The translations under genes and the position numbers were made by a program. Of a stretch of DNA of 33,830 nucleotides, positions 7,151 to 15,088 are shown piece by piece (the first letter of the stretch is position 1; every line of letters begins with the position of its first letter). A model generated the notes under the pieces. That model was not told the DNA's origin. It ran no database searches and saw only the letters and a list, made by a program, of their open reading frames with translations. The stretch comes from DASZHJ01 sp035263705 (GTDB taxonomy: Bacteria > Pseudomonadota > Alphaproteobacteria > ATCC43930 > CGMCC-115725), in assembly GCA_035263705.1 (NCBI GenBank), contig DATFRA010000165.1, positions 1 through 33,830 on the forward strand. Direction: 5' to 3'.

Positions 7151-7982
7151 CGAGGGCGCTGGTCGCTTGCGGTTCGGTGAGCGAGGGCGTGTGGCCGGTG
7201 TCCGGCACAGTTACGCAGACCAAATCCGGCTTTTCAAGCGCCATGCGGCGAAACACGTCCTCCGTGAGCACGTCCGAGAGCGCGCCGCGGAACGCCAGCG
7301 TCGGGATTCTGCCGAGCCCCCGAAACATCGTCCAGAGGTCCGGCGTTACCTTGCGCTGATGGTCGAGCAGCTTCGCGATATTGAGATCCCAGTCGAAATG
7401 CAGCCGCCCGTCCGAGCCCTTGCGATAGGTCGCCTCGGCGTGCTTCTGCCACCAGACGTCGTCGGCCTTGGGCGCGAGGTTGGGCATCAACTCCTTGAGG
7501 AAGCCGACCGCGTTGTTCCAATCGCGCTGCGGATAGTCGACACCAACGTATTTGAGGATGCGGGTGAGACCGGGGCTGGCGACGTTCGGTCCGATGTCGT
7601 TGAGCACGACGCCCGCGACCGCAGTAGGCCGGAGCACCGCCAGTCCCATCGCAAGGAGCCCGCCCATCGACGTGCCCACAATCACGGCACGGTCGACGCC
7701 GGTCGCGTCAAGCAGATGCAGGATGTCACTGATGTAGACGAAGGGGTCGTAATGGCGCCAATCGGGGTCGTAGGCGGAGCGGCCGCGGCCGCGGTAATCC
7801 GGGCAGAGCACCCGGCGCTCGCCGGTTAGGCGCGGCGCCACGTCGGCGAAATCCGCGCTGTTGCGCGTGAGGCCGGCGAGGCACAGCACCGGCGTCTTGG
7901 AGGCGAGCGGGTCGCCGTAGTCTCGGTAGTGGAGTGCAAGGCCGTCTTGGGCGCTGACGGTGGCCTCGCGATAGGCCGGCAT
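7128..7982 (-). CDS. Alpha/beta hydrolase
   Basis: 284 residues with a complete alpha/beta-hydrolase triad: nucleophile Ser105 in VGTSMGGLLA, acid Asp237 in RGALSDVL, and His264 in PDTGHTPSL near the C-terminus. The early CLAGLTRNSADF block is the oxyanion-hole region and DYRGRGRS follows strand 4 as usual. No signal peptide, so it is cytoplasmic. Substrate unknown; the family contains esterases, C-C hydrolases and dehalogenases, and the aspartate acid position with Ser nucleophile argues against haloalkane dehalogenase. It lies between a haloacid dehalogenase (9 bases upstream) and a threonine dehydratase-type gene (23-base overlap), a compact three-gene set with an apparent degradative role. 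Confidence 0.88.
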   Translation of the reverse strand: MPAYREATVSAQDGLALHYRDYGDPLASKTPVLCLAGLTRNSADFADVAPRLTGERRVLCPDYRGRGRSAYDPDWRHYDPFVYISDILHLLDATGVDRAVIVGTSMGGLLAMGLAVLRPTAVAGVVLNDIGPNVASPGLTRILKYVGVDYPQRDWNNAVGFLKELMPNLAPKADDVWWQKHAEATYRKGSDGRLHFDWDLNIAKLLDHQRKVTPDLWTMFRGLGRIPTLAFRGALSDVLTEDVFRRMALEKPDLVCVTVPDTGHTPSLTEPQATSALDAFLQRL

Positions 7983-7991
7983 GGGCCGGGA

Positions 7992-8666
7992 CTAGAGACC
8001 CAGCAGCGGCGGCAGCGCGTCGAGGTCGCGGATCTCGGCGGCGAGCGTGCCCGGCAGGTTCTCGCGCGGCGCCCCCGCGCGGTTGGCCCACACCGCCTGG
8101 AAACCGAAATGCGCGGCGCCGGCCGCGTCCCATCCGTTGGACGATACGAAGCAGATCCGCGCCGCCGGTAGACCGAGATGCCGCGTCACCAGCTCGTAGA
8201 CGCTGCGGTGCGGCTTGTAGATGCGGGCGGATTCGACGGAGAGCGCGCCCTGGAGCAACACATCGACCCCCGCGCTCTTCATCGCCGCGGTCAGCATGGC
8301 GGGCGAGCCGTTGGAGAGGATGAGCGCGGAGCGTCCCGCGCGCTTCAGCGCCTCGAGCACGCGGCGCGCGTCGGGGAACGCCTCGATGTGGAGGAAGAGG
8401 TCCATCAGCCGGTCGCGCAACGCCGCATCCTTGAGGCCGAGGCTCGCCATGGTGAAGTCGAGCGCCTCGCCCGTCACCTGCCAGAAATCCGCGTGCACGC
8501 CCATCAGGCTCCGAAGCCAGCTGTACTCGAGCTGGCGGGTGCGCCAGAGCTGGCCCAACGCGTCCGCCTTTTCGCCGAGCGCGTCCCGGCAGCGCTTCGA
8601 CGCCGAGAGGAAGTCGAACAGGGTGCCGTAGGCGTCGAACACGCAGGCCGTCGTGGCTGAAAGCAT
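7992..8666 (-). CDS. Haloacid dehalogenase, type II (L-2-haloacid dehalogenase)
   Basis: 224 residues, usual length for the family. All recognised active-site blocks are present: nucleophile Asp11 in FDAYGTLFD, the arginine in RTRQLEYSWLRSLMG that accepts halide, LSNGSP, the lysine in IYKPHRSVYEL, and VSSNGWDAAGA. These distinguish true type II haloacid dehalogenases from generic HAD phosphatases. The reaction converts 2-haloalkanoic acids to 2-hydroxy acids of opposite configuration; many environmental homologues have untested or defluorinase activity. GAGGGAGC lies nine bases before the ATG. First gene of the minus-strand set with the hydrolase and dehydratase. Confidence 0.9.
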   Translation of the reverse strand: MLSATTACVFDAYGTLFDFLSASKRCRDALGEKADALGQLWRTRQLEYSWLRSLMGVHADFWQVTGEALDFTMASLGLKDAALRDRLMDLFLHIEAFPDARRVLEALKRAGRSALILSNGSPAMLTAAMKSAGVDVLLQGALSVESARIYKPHRSVYELVTRHLGLPAARICFVSSNGWDAAGAAHFGFQAVWANRAGAPRENLPGTLAAEIRDLDALPPLLGL

Positions 8667-8695
8667 GGGCAGAAGCTCCCTCTTTACGTAATCCC

Positions 8696-8717
8696 TCTCC
8701 GCCCCTCGGGGTGGAGA
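8696..8717. repeat. Extragenic hairpin between slt and the dehalogenase gene
   Basis: TCTCCGCCCC-tc-GGGGTGGAGA forms a 10-pair stem with one G·T/G·U pair. It follows the end of the minus-strand transglycosylase gene by about 47 bases, but neither strand has a T-run after the stem. The CTCTCC…GGGG…GGAGAG style is common in dispersed extragenic elements of alphaproteobacteria; it may stall or protect transcripts rather than terminate them. Confidence 0.5.
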
Positions 8718-8763
8718 AGAAATGACGGGCGCATCCCTCGTATCATCGTCGGTCCGAGCCCAC

Positions 8764-10719
8764 TCAGCGCTTGAGATCGAGGGCGAGCGAGAAGGCGAGG
8801 TTACGGTCCCCCATTCGGAGTCGATAAACCTGCAGGTTCTCTAGCACGCGCTGGACGTAGCTGCGCGTCTCGCGGAATGGGATGCCCTCGACCCAGTCGA
8901 TGACGTCGACGTCCTTGGCTCGCGGATCGCCCATTTCGTGTTCCCATTCGCTCACGCGCGCGGGGCCGGCGTTGTAGGCGGCGACCGCGAGGACGTAGGA
9001 GCCGCCGAAGCGTCCGAGCATGTCTTCGAGGTAGGCGCGGCCGAGGGTCAGATTGTATTGCGGGTCCGTGAGGAGGCGCTGCTGCGAGAACGGGATCTGC
9101 AGGTCACTCGCCATCCGTTTCGCGGTGGCCGGCATCAGCTGCAGCATCCCGCGGGCGCCGGCGGGGCTCACGGCGTTCTGGTCCATGCCGCTTTCCTGGC
9201 GCGCCATCGCGAGCACCAGCGGTGCCTCGACGCTGCCGCCCGCCGGGAGCTCTGCCAGCGGATAGCCAAGCGCCAGCAGGGTGACACCGGCGTAGCTCGC
9301 AAGCCGCGCCACCGTGACCGCGACATCGGGCCGGCCCACCTCCAGAGCAAGCGCCGCCACTAGAGCGTGCTCGCCCGGCGTCCTCGCGATGTCGATGAGC
9401 TTCAGCAAGAAAGGCCTGGCGAAATCGGCGGCTTCCGCGTCGGCGAGGGCGCGGACGATCCGCACGAGCTCCCTCTGGCCGAAAGCCGTGGTCTCCTGCG
9501 GCGTGGCCCGCGGGTCCTCCAGCACAGCCGCTTTGCCGTCGGTGCCGATCTGCGCGGCGGCGAGTTGGCCGTAATAGGTCGTGAGGTACTGTGCGGCCTT
9601 GGCGAACCAGCCGGCCGCGAGCTCTCGGCTGCCCATCTCCTGCGCGGCGCGCCCGGCCCAGTATGCGCCGCGGGCCCGGCTGATGGGCCGGCTCACGTCG
9701 TTGTAGAGCCGTACGAAATGATCGTAGGCAGGCTTCGCTTCGCGCAGGTACCGCAGATTGATCCAGCCAGCCAGGAACTCGGCCTCCGCGAAGTTGGGCC
9801 CGGTCGTCATGCCATGCTGGGCCGCCAGACGGTAAGCAACGGAGATCTTTCCGTCCTGCAGCGCATGGCGGGCCAGCGTCTCGCGCTCGGCCCACCAGAG
9901 CTGCGGCCTCGTCAAGTCCTTGGGCGCGTGCTCGAGGATGTCGATGGCGGCGTCGTACATCTCCTTGCGCCGGCGCCAACGCATGCGCTCGAACAGGAAG
10001 CCCTGATCCTTCTGCAGGTTTGCCGGCACCTTCGAGACCAGCTTCTCTGCGCTCTTAGACTCGCTCGCGAGCGCAAACCGCGCCAGCGCCTCAGCACGAT
10101 GACCGGCGTCGACCCGCGGCAGCATGCGGCGGGCCGCTTCCTCCTTGCCGTCCCACACGAGACGATCGAGGCGCGCCACGTCGTCGACCGGACGAAGGTA
10201 ATGGCCGTAGCGCTGCAGGATTGGCCTCTCGTCGAAGGCACTGAAATCAGCGGAGACCCAGACCTCGCGGATCTCCGCGACCGCGCGGTCGGTCTGGCCG
10301 TGAGCCAACAGATAGTCTGCCTCGCGCAGCCGGCCGACGGCGGTGACCGGCGGATAGCGAGCGAACCAGCGGCCAACCTCCTGGTCGCCGACAGTGGTGA
10401 TCGCTTCCTCCGCGCGCTCGCGGAGCAACCGCTCGCTGGGCCAGTCGGGATTGCTTGAGATGAATTCCGAGATGTCGCCGAAGCCCCAGCTCGAGCCTTG
10501 GCGGCTCATGTCCAAGAACCGGATCGCCTTGCCGAGGAGCAGGTCCTGGGCCTGCGCCGCCTGTACGGAGGCGCCGGCCCAGTCGCCCGTCCGGATGGCG
10601 GCGAACGCGAGACGATAGGCTTGGCGATCGGCATCGGAGAGGACGGCCGCCTCCGCAGGCCGGAGCGGGAGGAGCCACAGAGCCAGCAACAACAGGACGA
10701 CCCGCGCGAGCGACCTCAC
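8764..10719 (-). CDS. slt: Soluble lytic murein transglycosylase (Slt70-type)
   Basis: 651 residues, typical of Slt70. An N-terminal secretion signal (RVVLLLLALWLLPLRPAEAA, about 25 residues) sends it to the periplasm. The middle ~450 residues are helical and TPR-like (repeated AxxYxxAAxxxG-style blocks), forming the superhelical ring of this family. The catalytic SLT domain starts near residue 500: Glu509 in MARQESGMD is the catalytic acid, followed by GARGMLQLMPATA and the AAYNAGP block. It cleaves the MurNAc–GlcNAc bond producing 1,6-anhydro ends. It is divergent from dapA across a 186-base intergenic region, in which I could not identify a convincing promoter. Confidence 0.93.
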   Translation of the reverse strand: MRSLARVVLLLLALWLLPLRPAEAAVLSDADRQAYRLAFAAIRTGDWAGASVQAAQAQDLLLGKAIRFLDMSRQGSSWGFGDISEFISSNPDWPSERLLRERAEEAITTVGDQEVGRWFARYPPVTAVGRLREADYLLAHGQTDRAVAEIREVWVSADFSAFDERPILQRYGHYLRPVDDVARLDRLVWDGKEEAARRMLPRVDAGHRAEALARFALASESKSAEKLVSKVPANLQKDQGFLFERMRWRRRKEMYDAAIDILEHAPKDLTRPQLWWAERETLARHALQDGKISVAYRLAAQHGMTTGPNFAEAEFLAGWINLRYLREAKPAYDHFVRLYNDVSRPISRARGAYWAGRAAQEMGSRELAAGWFAKAAQYLTTYYGQLAAAQIGTDGKAAVLEDPRATPQETTAFGQRELVRIVRALADAEAADFARPFLLKLIDIARTPGEHALVAALALEVGRPDVAVTVARLASYAGVTLLALGYPLAELPAGGSVEAPLVLAMARQESGMDQNAVSPAGARGMLQLMPATAKRMASDLQIPFSQQRLLTDPQYNLTLGRAYLEDMLGRFGGSYVLAVAAYNAGPARVSEWEHEMGDPRAKDVDVIDWVEGIPFRETRSYVQRVLENLQVYRLRMGDRNLAFSLALDLKR

Positions 10720-10905
10720 GACCCGATCCCTAAAATCCCTGTGAACGCCCGCGGCGGAATGTTGAGGCAGGCATGCATCTTAGCGGCTCCGGCCGGGGAA
10801 AAACAAGCGGCACGAGCCGCGTCGCGGGCACGGAGATTGCCGCCATCGCCCCGGGGGGATATGGTCAGTAACTCACAAGAATCACCGACAACGGGGAGGC
10901 CGCCC

Positions 10906-11781
10906 ATGTTCAAAGGCTCGATCGTCGCGCTGATCACGCCGTTCCGGAACGGCGCCGTGGACGAGCGGAGCTTCCAGGGATTTGTCGACTGGCAGATCAA
11001 GGAGGGGACCCATGCAGTGGTGCCCTGCGGCACGACGGGGGAGTCGCCGACCTTGAGCCATGCCGAGCACAAGCGGGTGGTCGAGGCCTGCATCGAGGTG
11101 GCGAAGGGCCGCGTACCCGTGATCGCCGGCACCGGGTCCAATTCCACCGAGGAGGCGATCGATTTCACCCGCCACGCCAAGTCGGCCGGCGCCACCGCGG
11201 CGCTGATCGTCAATCCCTATTACAACAAGCCGACCCAGGAAGGGCTCTACCAGCACTTCAAGGCGATCCACGACGCAGTCGACCTGCCGATCATCATATA
11301 CAACATCCCCGGACGGACCGCGGTCGACATGAGTGTCGCCACCATGGGGCGGCTCGCGAAGCTGCCGAACGTCGCGGGCGTGAAGGACGCCACCAACGAC
11401 CTGGCGCGGCCGCTGCGCACGCGCGAGGCGATCGGCCCCAAGTTCTGCATGCTCTCGGGCGAGGACCACACCGCGCTCGCGTTCCTGGTGCAAGGCGGCG
11501 ACGGCTGCATCTCCGTCACGGCGAACGTGGCGCCGCGCGCCTGCGCCGAGATGCACACGGCCTTCCAGAAGGGCGAGGTTGGACGCGCCATGCAGATAAA
11601 CCAGCGGCTCCTGCCGCTCAATGACGCGCTCTTCGCCGAGACCAGCCCGGCGCCGGTCAAATTCGCGGCTTCGCTGCTCGGCAAGTCGACCGCGGAGGTC
11701 CGCCTGCCGCTGGTGGTCCCGATGCCGGAGACCCAGGAAAAAGTGCGCAGCGCCATGCGCCATGCGGGCGTGCTGAACTGA
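10906..11781 (+). CDS. dapA: 4-hydroxy-tetrahydrodipicolinate synthase
   Basis: 291 residues, standard length. It condenses pyruvate with aspartate semialdehyde, the first step of the lysine/diaminopimelate branch. The Schiff-base lysine is Lys160 in AGVKDATND; Tyr132 in IIYNIPGRT and Thr43-Thr44 in CGTTGESPT complete the proton relay. NPYYNKPTQEGLYQHF is the family signature. ATG 10906 was chosen because GGGGAGG (10893-10899) is six bases upstream; the frame is open further upstream but that sequence is not family-like. Followed after four bases by smpB, a common alphaproteobacterial arrangement. Confidence 0.96.
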   Translation: MFKGSIVALITPFRNGAVDERSFQGFVDWQIKEGTHAVVPCGTTGESPTLSHAEHKRVVEACIEVAKGRVPVIAGTGSNSTEEAIDFTRHAKSAGATAALIVNPYYNKPTQEGLYQHFKAIHDAVDLPIIIYNIPGRTAVDMSVATMGRLAKLPNVAGVKDATNDLARPLRTREAIGPKFCMLSGEDHTALAFLVQGGDGCISVTANVAPRACAEMHTAFQKGEVGRAMQINQRLLPLNDALFAETSPAPVKFAASLLGKSTAEVRLPLVVPMPETQEKVRSAMRHAGVLN

Positions 11782-11785
11782 GGGC

Positions 11786-12247
11786 ATGGCACGCCCGACC
11801 GACCACTACATCGCGCAGAACCGCAAGGCCCGGCACGATTACCTCATCGAGGACACGCTCGAGGCCGGGCTCATGCTCGCGGGCAGCGAGGTGAAATCGC
11901 TCCGCAAGGGCGGTGCCAGCATCAACGAAGCTTACGCCGCCGAGCGCGGCGGCGAGCTCTTCCTGATGAACGCCAATATTCCGATCTATGCGGCGGCCCG
12001 GATCAATCACGAGCCGCGCCGCGCGCGCAAGCTGCTCCTCCACAAGAAGGAGCTGAATCGGCTTGCCGGCGCGGTCACCCGCGAGGGCATGACCCTGGTG
12101 CCGCTCGGTCTTTATTTCAACGACCGAGGCATCGCCAAGGTCGCGATCGGGCTTGCCAAGGGCAAGCGCAAATCCGACAAGCGCGCCGCCGAGAAGGAGC
12201 GCGACTGGAAGCGCGACAAGGCCAGGATCATGCGCGCCCGAGGCTAG
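11786..12247 (+). CDS. smpB: SsrA-binding protein SmpB
   Basis: 153 residues. SmpB binds tmRNA and brings it to ribosomes stalled without a stop codon (trans-translation). Recognised by AQNRKARHDYLIEDTLEAG, AGSEVKSLRKG, YFNDRGIAKVAIGLAKGK and the basic C-terminal tail DKRAAEKERDWKRDKARIMRA that follows the mRNA channel in the ribosome. The start lies four bases after the dapA stop, with AGGG between them. The tmRNA gene itself was not seen in the window. Confidence 0.96.
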   Translation: MARPTDHYIAQNRKARHDYLIEDTLEAGLMLAGSEVKSLRKGGASINEAYAAERGGELFLMNANIPIYAAARINHEPRRARKLLLHKKELNRLAGAVTREGMTLVPLGLYFNDRGIAKVAIGLAKGKRKSDKRAAEKERDWKRDKARIMRARG

Positions 12248-12280
12248 CTTTGACGGCTGTACGCGCGTTTTTCTCCACCG

Positions 12281-12309
12281 TTGCAGCCCGCCATCGACCC
12301 GAGTATCTT
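12281..12309 (+). promoter_or_regulatory. Sigma-70-like promoter candidate for the DUF2066 gene
   Basis: TTGCAG (12281-12286), 17 bases, TATCTT (12304-12309), with an expected start site near 12316, about 27 bases before the ATG at 12343. The -35 box is weak (TTG only) but the spacing is ideal. An AT-rich stretch (taataatatatta) follows, unusual for this GC-rich sequence. Confidence 0.4.
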
Positions 12310-12342
12310 ACCGCCAATAATATATTAGACGGTGAGGTAGAA

Positions 12343-13167
12343 ATGGCTTGGCAGAACCGATACCGGCCGCTAGCGGTGGCGCTGCTGGTCGCGCTCTCGG
12401 CGGGGCCGATGCTGTCCCCAGTGCCGGTCCGAGCCGACGCCACCAGCGACCTCTACAAGGCGACCGTGATCGTCACGGGCTACGACATGCGGCAACGCCC
12501 GAAAGGCTTCGCGCAGTCGCTCCGCGAGGTGCTGGTGAAAGTGTCGGGCGAGCCGCGGCTCAACAAAGATCCGCGCGTGGCGGAACTCGCGGCGCATGCC
12601 GATCAGCTCGTCACCAAGTTCGATTACGTCGACCCGATGGCCGGCATCAAGGTGCACGACGATCAGGGCACCTACGACCGGTCCTACAACCTCACCGTCG
12701 TGTTCGATCCCGCGAAAATCGACGCGGCGCTGGCGGACCTCGGCGAGCATCCCTGGCTCGGGCAGCGCCCGGTGATCGTGCCGGCGATCGCCGTGCAGCG
12801 AGTCACCAAGTCCTATCTGCTGAGCACCGAGAACCCCGCCGGCGCCGACCAGGCCGGGTCCTTCGCCACGGTTGCCAGAGAATTCAACATGACCGTGCGG
12901 GTGCCGAGCGAGGCCGAGCTCGCGGAGTGGGGTGTCATCATAGGCCCGTTCCCGTCGCCCAAAGCCGCGTCGACCGACGATCGCGCGATCGTCGCCGGCA
13001 CCCTCGAGTTCAAGGACGATCTGCCGGGCTGGCTGGGCTCGTGGCGCCTGCGCTGGCACGACAAGGATTACTCTTGGAGCATCAGCGGCGTGAATTTTGA
13101 TGAGGCGTTCCGGGACGTGGTTCGAGGAGTCGTACGGATTGCTTCCGATCACGACGGCCCGACGTGA
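12343..13167 (+). CDS. DUF2066 domain-containing exported protein
   Basis: 274 residues with a signal peptide (YRPLAVALLVALSAGPMLSPV, likely cut after VRADA). The mature part begins DLYKATVIVTGYDMRQRPKGF and continues with LREVLVKVSGEPRLNKDPRV and DQLVTKFDYVD, the pattern of the DUF2066 family: a periplasmic protein of unknown function in Proteobacteria. I do not see catalytic motifs. ATG 12343 was chosen because it starts a proper signal peptide and GAGG (12334-12337) is five bases upstream; the frame is open to 12250 but that part is not signal-like. It follows smpB and converges on the uracil-DNA glycosylase gene with a 16-base gap. Confidence 0.82.
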   Translation: MAWQNRYRPLAVALLVALSAGPMLSPVPVRADATSDLYKATVIVTGYDMRQRPKGFAQSLREVLVKVSGEPRLNKDPRVAELAAHADQLVTKFDYVDPMAGIKVHDDQGTYDRSYNLTVVFDPAKIDAALADLGEHPWLGQRPVIVPAIAVQRVTKSYLLSTENPAGADQAGSFATVAREFNMTVRVPSEAELAEWGVIIGPFPSPKAASTDDRAIVAGTLEFKDDLPGWLGSWRLRWHDKDYSWSISGVNFDEAFRDVVRGVVRIASDHDGPT

Positions 13168-13183
13168 CTGGCGTTGGGGAGTT

Positions 13184-13825
13184 TCACCACCCCGCCCCTA
13201 GGCGCCGTCGGATCTCCTGAAACACGGCCTCGAACATCTCCGTCGTGAGCACGCCGGTATTCGTGTTGTAGCGCGAGCAATGATAGCTGTCGGCGAGCAG
13301 CACGCCGATCTTGAGCGGGTGGACCGCGCCGTGCCTGAAGGGAAAGGCGGACTTGCGCTCGCCCAGAGCGGTCAGCACCGCGCCGTGGGCGATGGCGCCG
13401 AGCGCAATGATCGCCTTCAGTCTCGGCATGGAGCGGATCTCCTCGGCGAGAAAGGCGTTACAGGCGGCGATCTCCTTGGGATCCGGCTTGTTCTCCGGCG
13501 GGACGCAGCGCACGGCGTTGCCGATGCGGCAGTCGATAAGCCGGAGCCCATCATCGACGCGCGCGGCGTACTCGCCGGTTGCGAATCCGAATCTCTTGAG
13601 GGTCGCGTAGAGCAGCTCGCCCGCGTAGTCGCCCGTGAAGGGGCGGCCCGTGCGGTTGGCGCCCTTGAGACCTGGCGCCAGCCCCACGATCAGCAGACGC
13701 GCTGTGGGCTCGCCGAAGGACGGCACCGGCGCGTTGTGCCAATCGGGTTCCGCCTCGCGATGGCGGAGGCGGAACTCGACGAGGCGCGGGCAGCGCGGAC
13801 AGTCGCGACCGGGCGCCTCGCTCAA
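13184..13825 (-). CDS. Uracil-DNA glycosylase, family 5 (UDGb), 4Fe-4S type, TTG start
   Basis: 213 residues from TTG 13825. Motif 1 GLAPGLKGANRTGRPFTGD is family 5: the catalytic acidic/asparagine residue of families 1 and 4 is replaced, and ANRTGR is typical of UDGb. Motif 3 is ADSYHCSRYNTNTG, where most relatives have H-P-S-R-Q-N-T. Four cysteines at 9, 12, 107 and 122 (CPRC, RCVPPENKP, ACNAF) are placed to bind an Fe-S cluster. The enzyme excises uracil, hypoxanthine and similar deaminated bases. No ATG lies near the domain start; TTG gives MSEAPGRDCPRCPRL, matching the usual N-terminus, and sits seven bases after the stop of the NYN gene. The next upstream start in frame (13924) would add 33 unlikely Arg/Cys-rich residues. 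Confidence 0.88.
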   Translation of the reverse strand: MSEAPGRDCPRCPRLVEFRLRHREAEPDWHNAPVPSFGEPTARLLIVGLAPGLKGANRTGRPFTGDYAGELLYATLKRFGFATGEYAARVDDGLRLIDCRIGNAVRCVPPENKPDPKEIAACNAFLAEEIRSMPRLKAIIALGAIAHGAVLTALGERKSAFPFRHGAVHPLKIGVLLADSYHCSRYNTNTGVLTTEMFEAVFQEIRRRLGAGW

Positions 13826-13832
13826 GGAATGC

Positions 13833-14408
13833 TCAGGCGACTTGGTCGGCGGCGGCGTGCACGGGCATCGTGCGGTTCTCGTCGCGCACGCGCATGATCT
13901 GCGACGCCAGGTCCTGCAGCTCAATGAAGGTGTCCGCCTGGCGCCGGAGGTCGTCCGCCACCATCGGCGGCTGCGAGCGCAGCGTCGAGACCACGCTCAC
14001 CCGCACGCCGCGGCGCTGCACCGCCTCCACCAGGCGCCGGAAATCGCCGTCGCCCGAGAACAGCACGGCGTGGTCGAGGAATTGCGCCATGTCGAGCATG
14101 TCGATCGCGAGTTCGATATCCATGTTGCCCTTGATCTTGCGCCGGCCCATGGCGTCCGTGTACTCCTTGGTCGGCTTGGTCACCATGGTGTAACCGTTGT
14201 AATCGAGCCAATCGACCAACGGCCTGAGCGGCGAATACTCCTGATCCTCAATCAGCGCCGTATAGTAGAAGGCGCGGATCAAGCGGCCCTTGGACGCGAA
14301 GAGGTCGAGCAGCCGCTTGTAGTCGATGTCGAAGCCGAGGCCGCGCGCCGCGGCATAAAGATTGGCGCCGTCAATGAAGATCGCGATCTTTTCCTGCGGA
14401 TAGAACAT
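13833..14408 (-). CDS. NYN (LabA/DUF88-like) domain protein, putative RNase
   Basis: 191 residues. NYN proteins have a PIN-like fold and many are metal-dependent RNases. The acidic set is complete: Asp13 in FIDGANLY, Asp97 in KGNMDIELAIDM, and Asp120/Asp122 in LFSGDGDFRRLV. KKGVDV-type sequence of LabA is replaced here by IKGNMD. ATG 14408 was chosen because GGGAGC lies about ten bases upstream and the protein begins directly with the first strand (MFYPQEKIAIFIDGANLY); a longer frame to 14492 adds non-conserved residues. It is upstream of, and seven bases from, the UDGb gene, and divergent from folK. LabA homologues act in cyanobacterial circadian output, but function in alphaproteobacteria is not settled. 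Confidence 0.87.
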   Translation of the reverse strand: MFYPQEKIAIFIDGANLYAAARGLGFDIDYKRLLDLFASKGRLIRAFYYTALIEDQEYSPLRPLVDWLDYNGYTMVTKPTKEYTDAMGRRKIKGNMDIELAIDMLDMAQFLDHAVLFSGDGDFRRLVEAVQRRGVRVSVVSTLRSQPPMVADDLRRQADTFIELQDLASQIMRVRDENRTMPVHAAADQVA

Positions 14409-14520
14409 GCTCAATAAGCTCCCGATCAAATGGGTTTGGCTGAAATGCCTCAATGAGTCCCTCATTAGCCGATGAAACCCGGGGAGCGTCAAGACGCCGA
14501 ACCGAGACCGAGTGCGCGCG

Positions 14521-15015
14521 ATGATCCTGATCGGTCTCGGCGCTAATCTCGTGAGTCCGGAGTTCGGTGCTCCTCCCGATAGCCTGGAAACGGCGCTCCG
14601 GTTGATCGCCGAGCGCGGCCCGCGGATCGTCGCGCGCTCGCGGTGGTATCGTTCGGCGCCGGTCCCGCCCTCCGATCAGCCGTGGTTCGTGAACGGCGTT
14701 GTCGCGGTCGAGACCGTGCTCGCGCCTGCCGCGCTGCTCGAGGTCCTGCACGCCGTGGAGGCGCGCTTCGGCCGCGTCCGGCGGGAGAGAAATGCCGCGC
14801 GCGTCCTCGATCTCGATCTCCTGGCCTATGATGAGCGCGTGAGCGCCGAGGGCGAGGTGCCGATCCTACCGCATCCGCGGCTCCACGAGCGTGCGTTCGT
14901 CCTCCGCCCGCTCGCCGACATCGCGCGTGACTGGCGCCACCCGCGCCTCGGACGCACGGCTTGGGCGCTAATCGCGGATTTGCCACCTGACGTCAAAGCT
15001 GAGCCAATGTGCTGA
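14521..15015 (+). CDS. folK: 2-amino-4-hydroxy-6-hydroxymethyldihydropteridine pyrophosphokinase
   Basis: 164 residues. HPPK transfers pyrophosphate from ATP to 6-hydroxymethyl-dihydropterin in folate synthesis. Recognised by ILIGLGANL at the start, SRWYRSAPVPPSDQPWFVNGVV (substrate pocket), RERNAARVLDLDLLAYDE (Mg/ATP-binding aspartates in LDLDLL) and LPHPRLHERAFVLRPLADIA. ATG 14521 begins the first strand; GTG 14512 is a possible alternative and neither has a strong ribosome site. No folB or folP is adjacent. In related genomes rpoZ often follows closely; here 7.8 kb of other genes intervene. Confidence 0.95.
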   Translation: MILIGLGANLVSPEFGAPPDSLETALRLIAERGPRIVARSRWYRSAPVPPSDQPWFVNGVVAVETVLAPAALLEVLHAVEARFGRVRRERNAARVLDLDLLAYDERVSAEGEVPILPHPRLHERAFVLRPLADIARDWRHPRLGRTAWALIADLPPDVKAEPMC

Positions 15016-15088
15016 TGATGCGCGCAAACCTGTCGCCGAGCGGCCGATTTTGTGCTGTCATCCGTCGGCCGAAAGAAGGAGGAGCATG

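Noticed and set aside
13184..14408. NYN–UDG pair as an anti-phage defence system
   Set aside because: Both proteins are common chromosomal housekeeping families beside smpB and folK, and no other defence-type gene is nearby.
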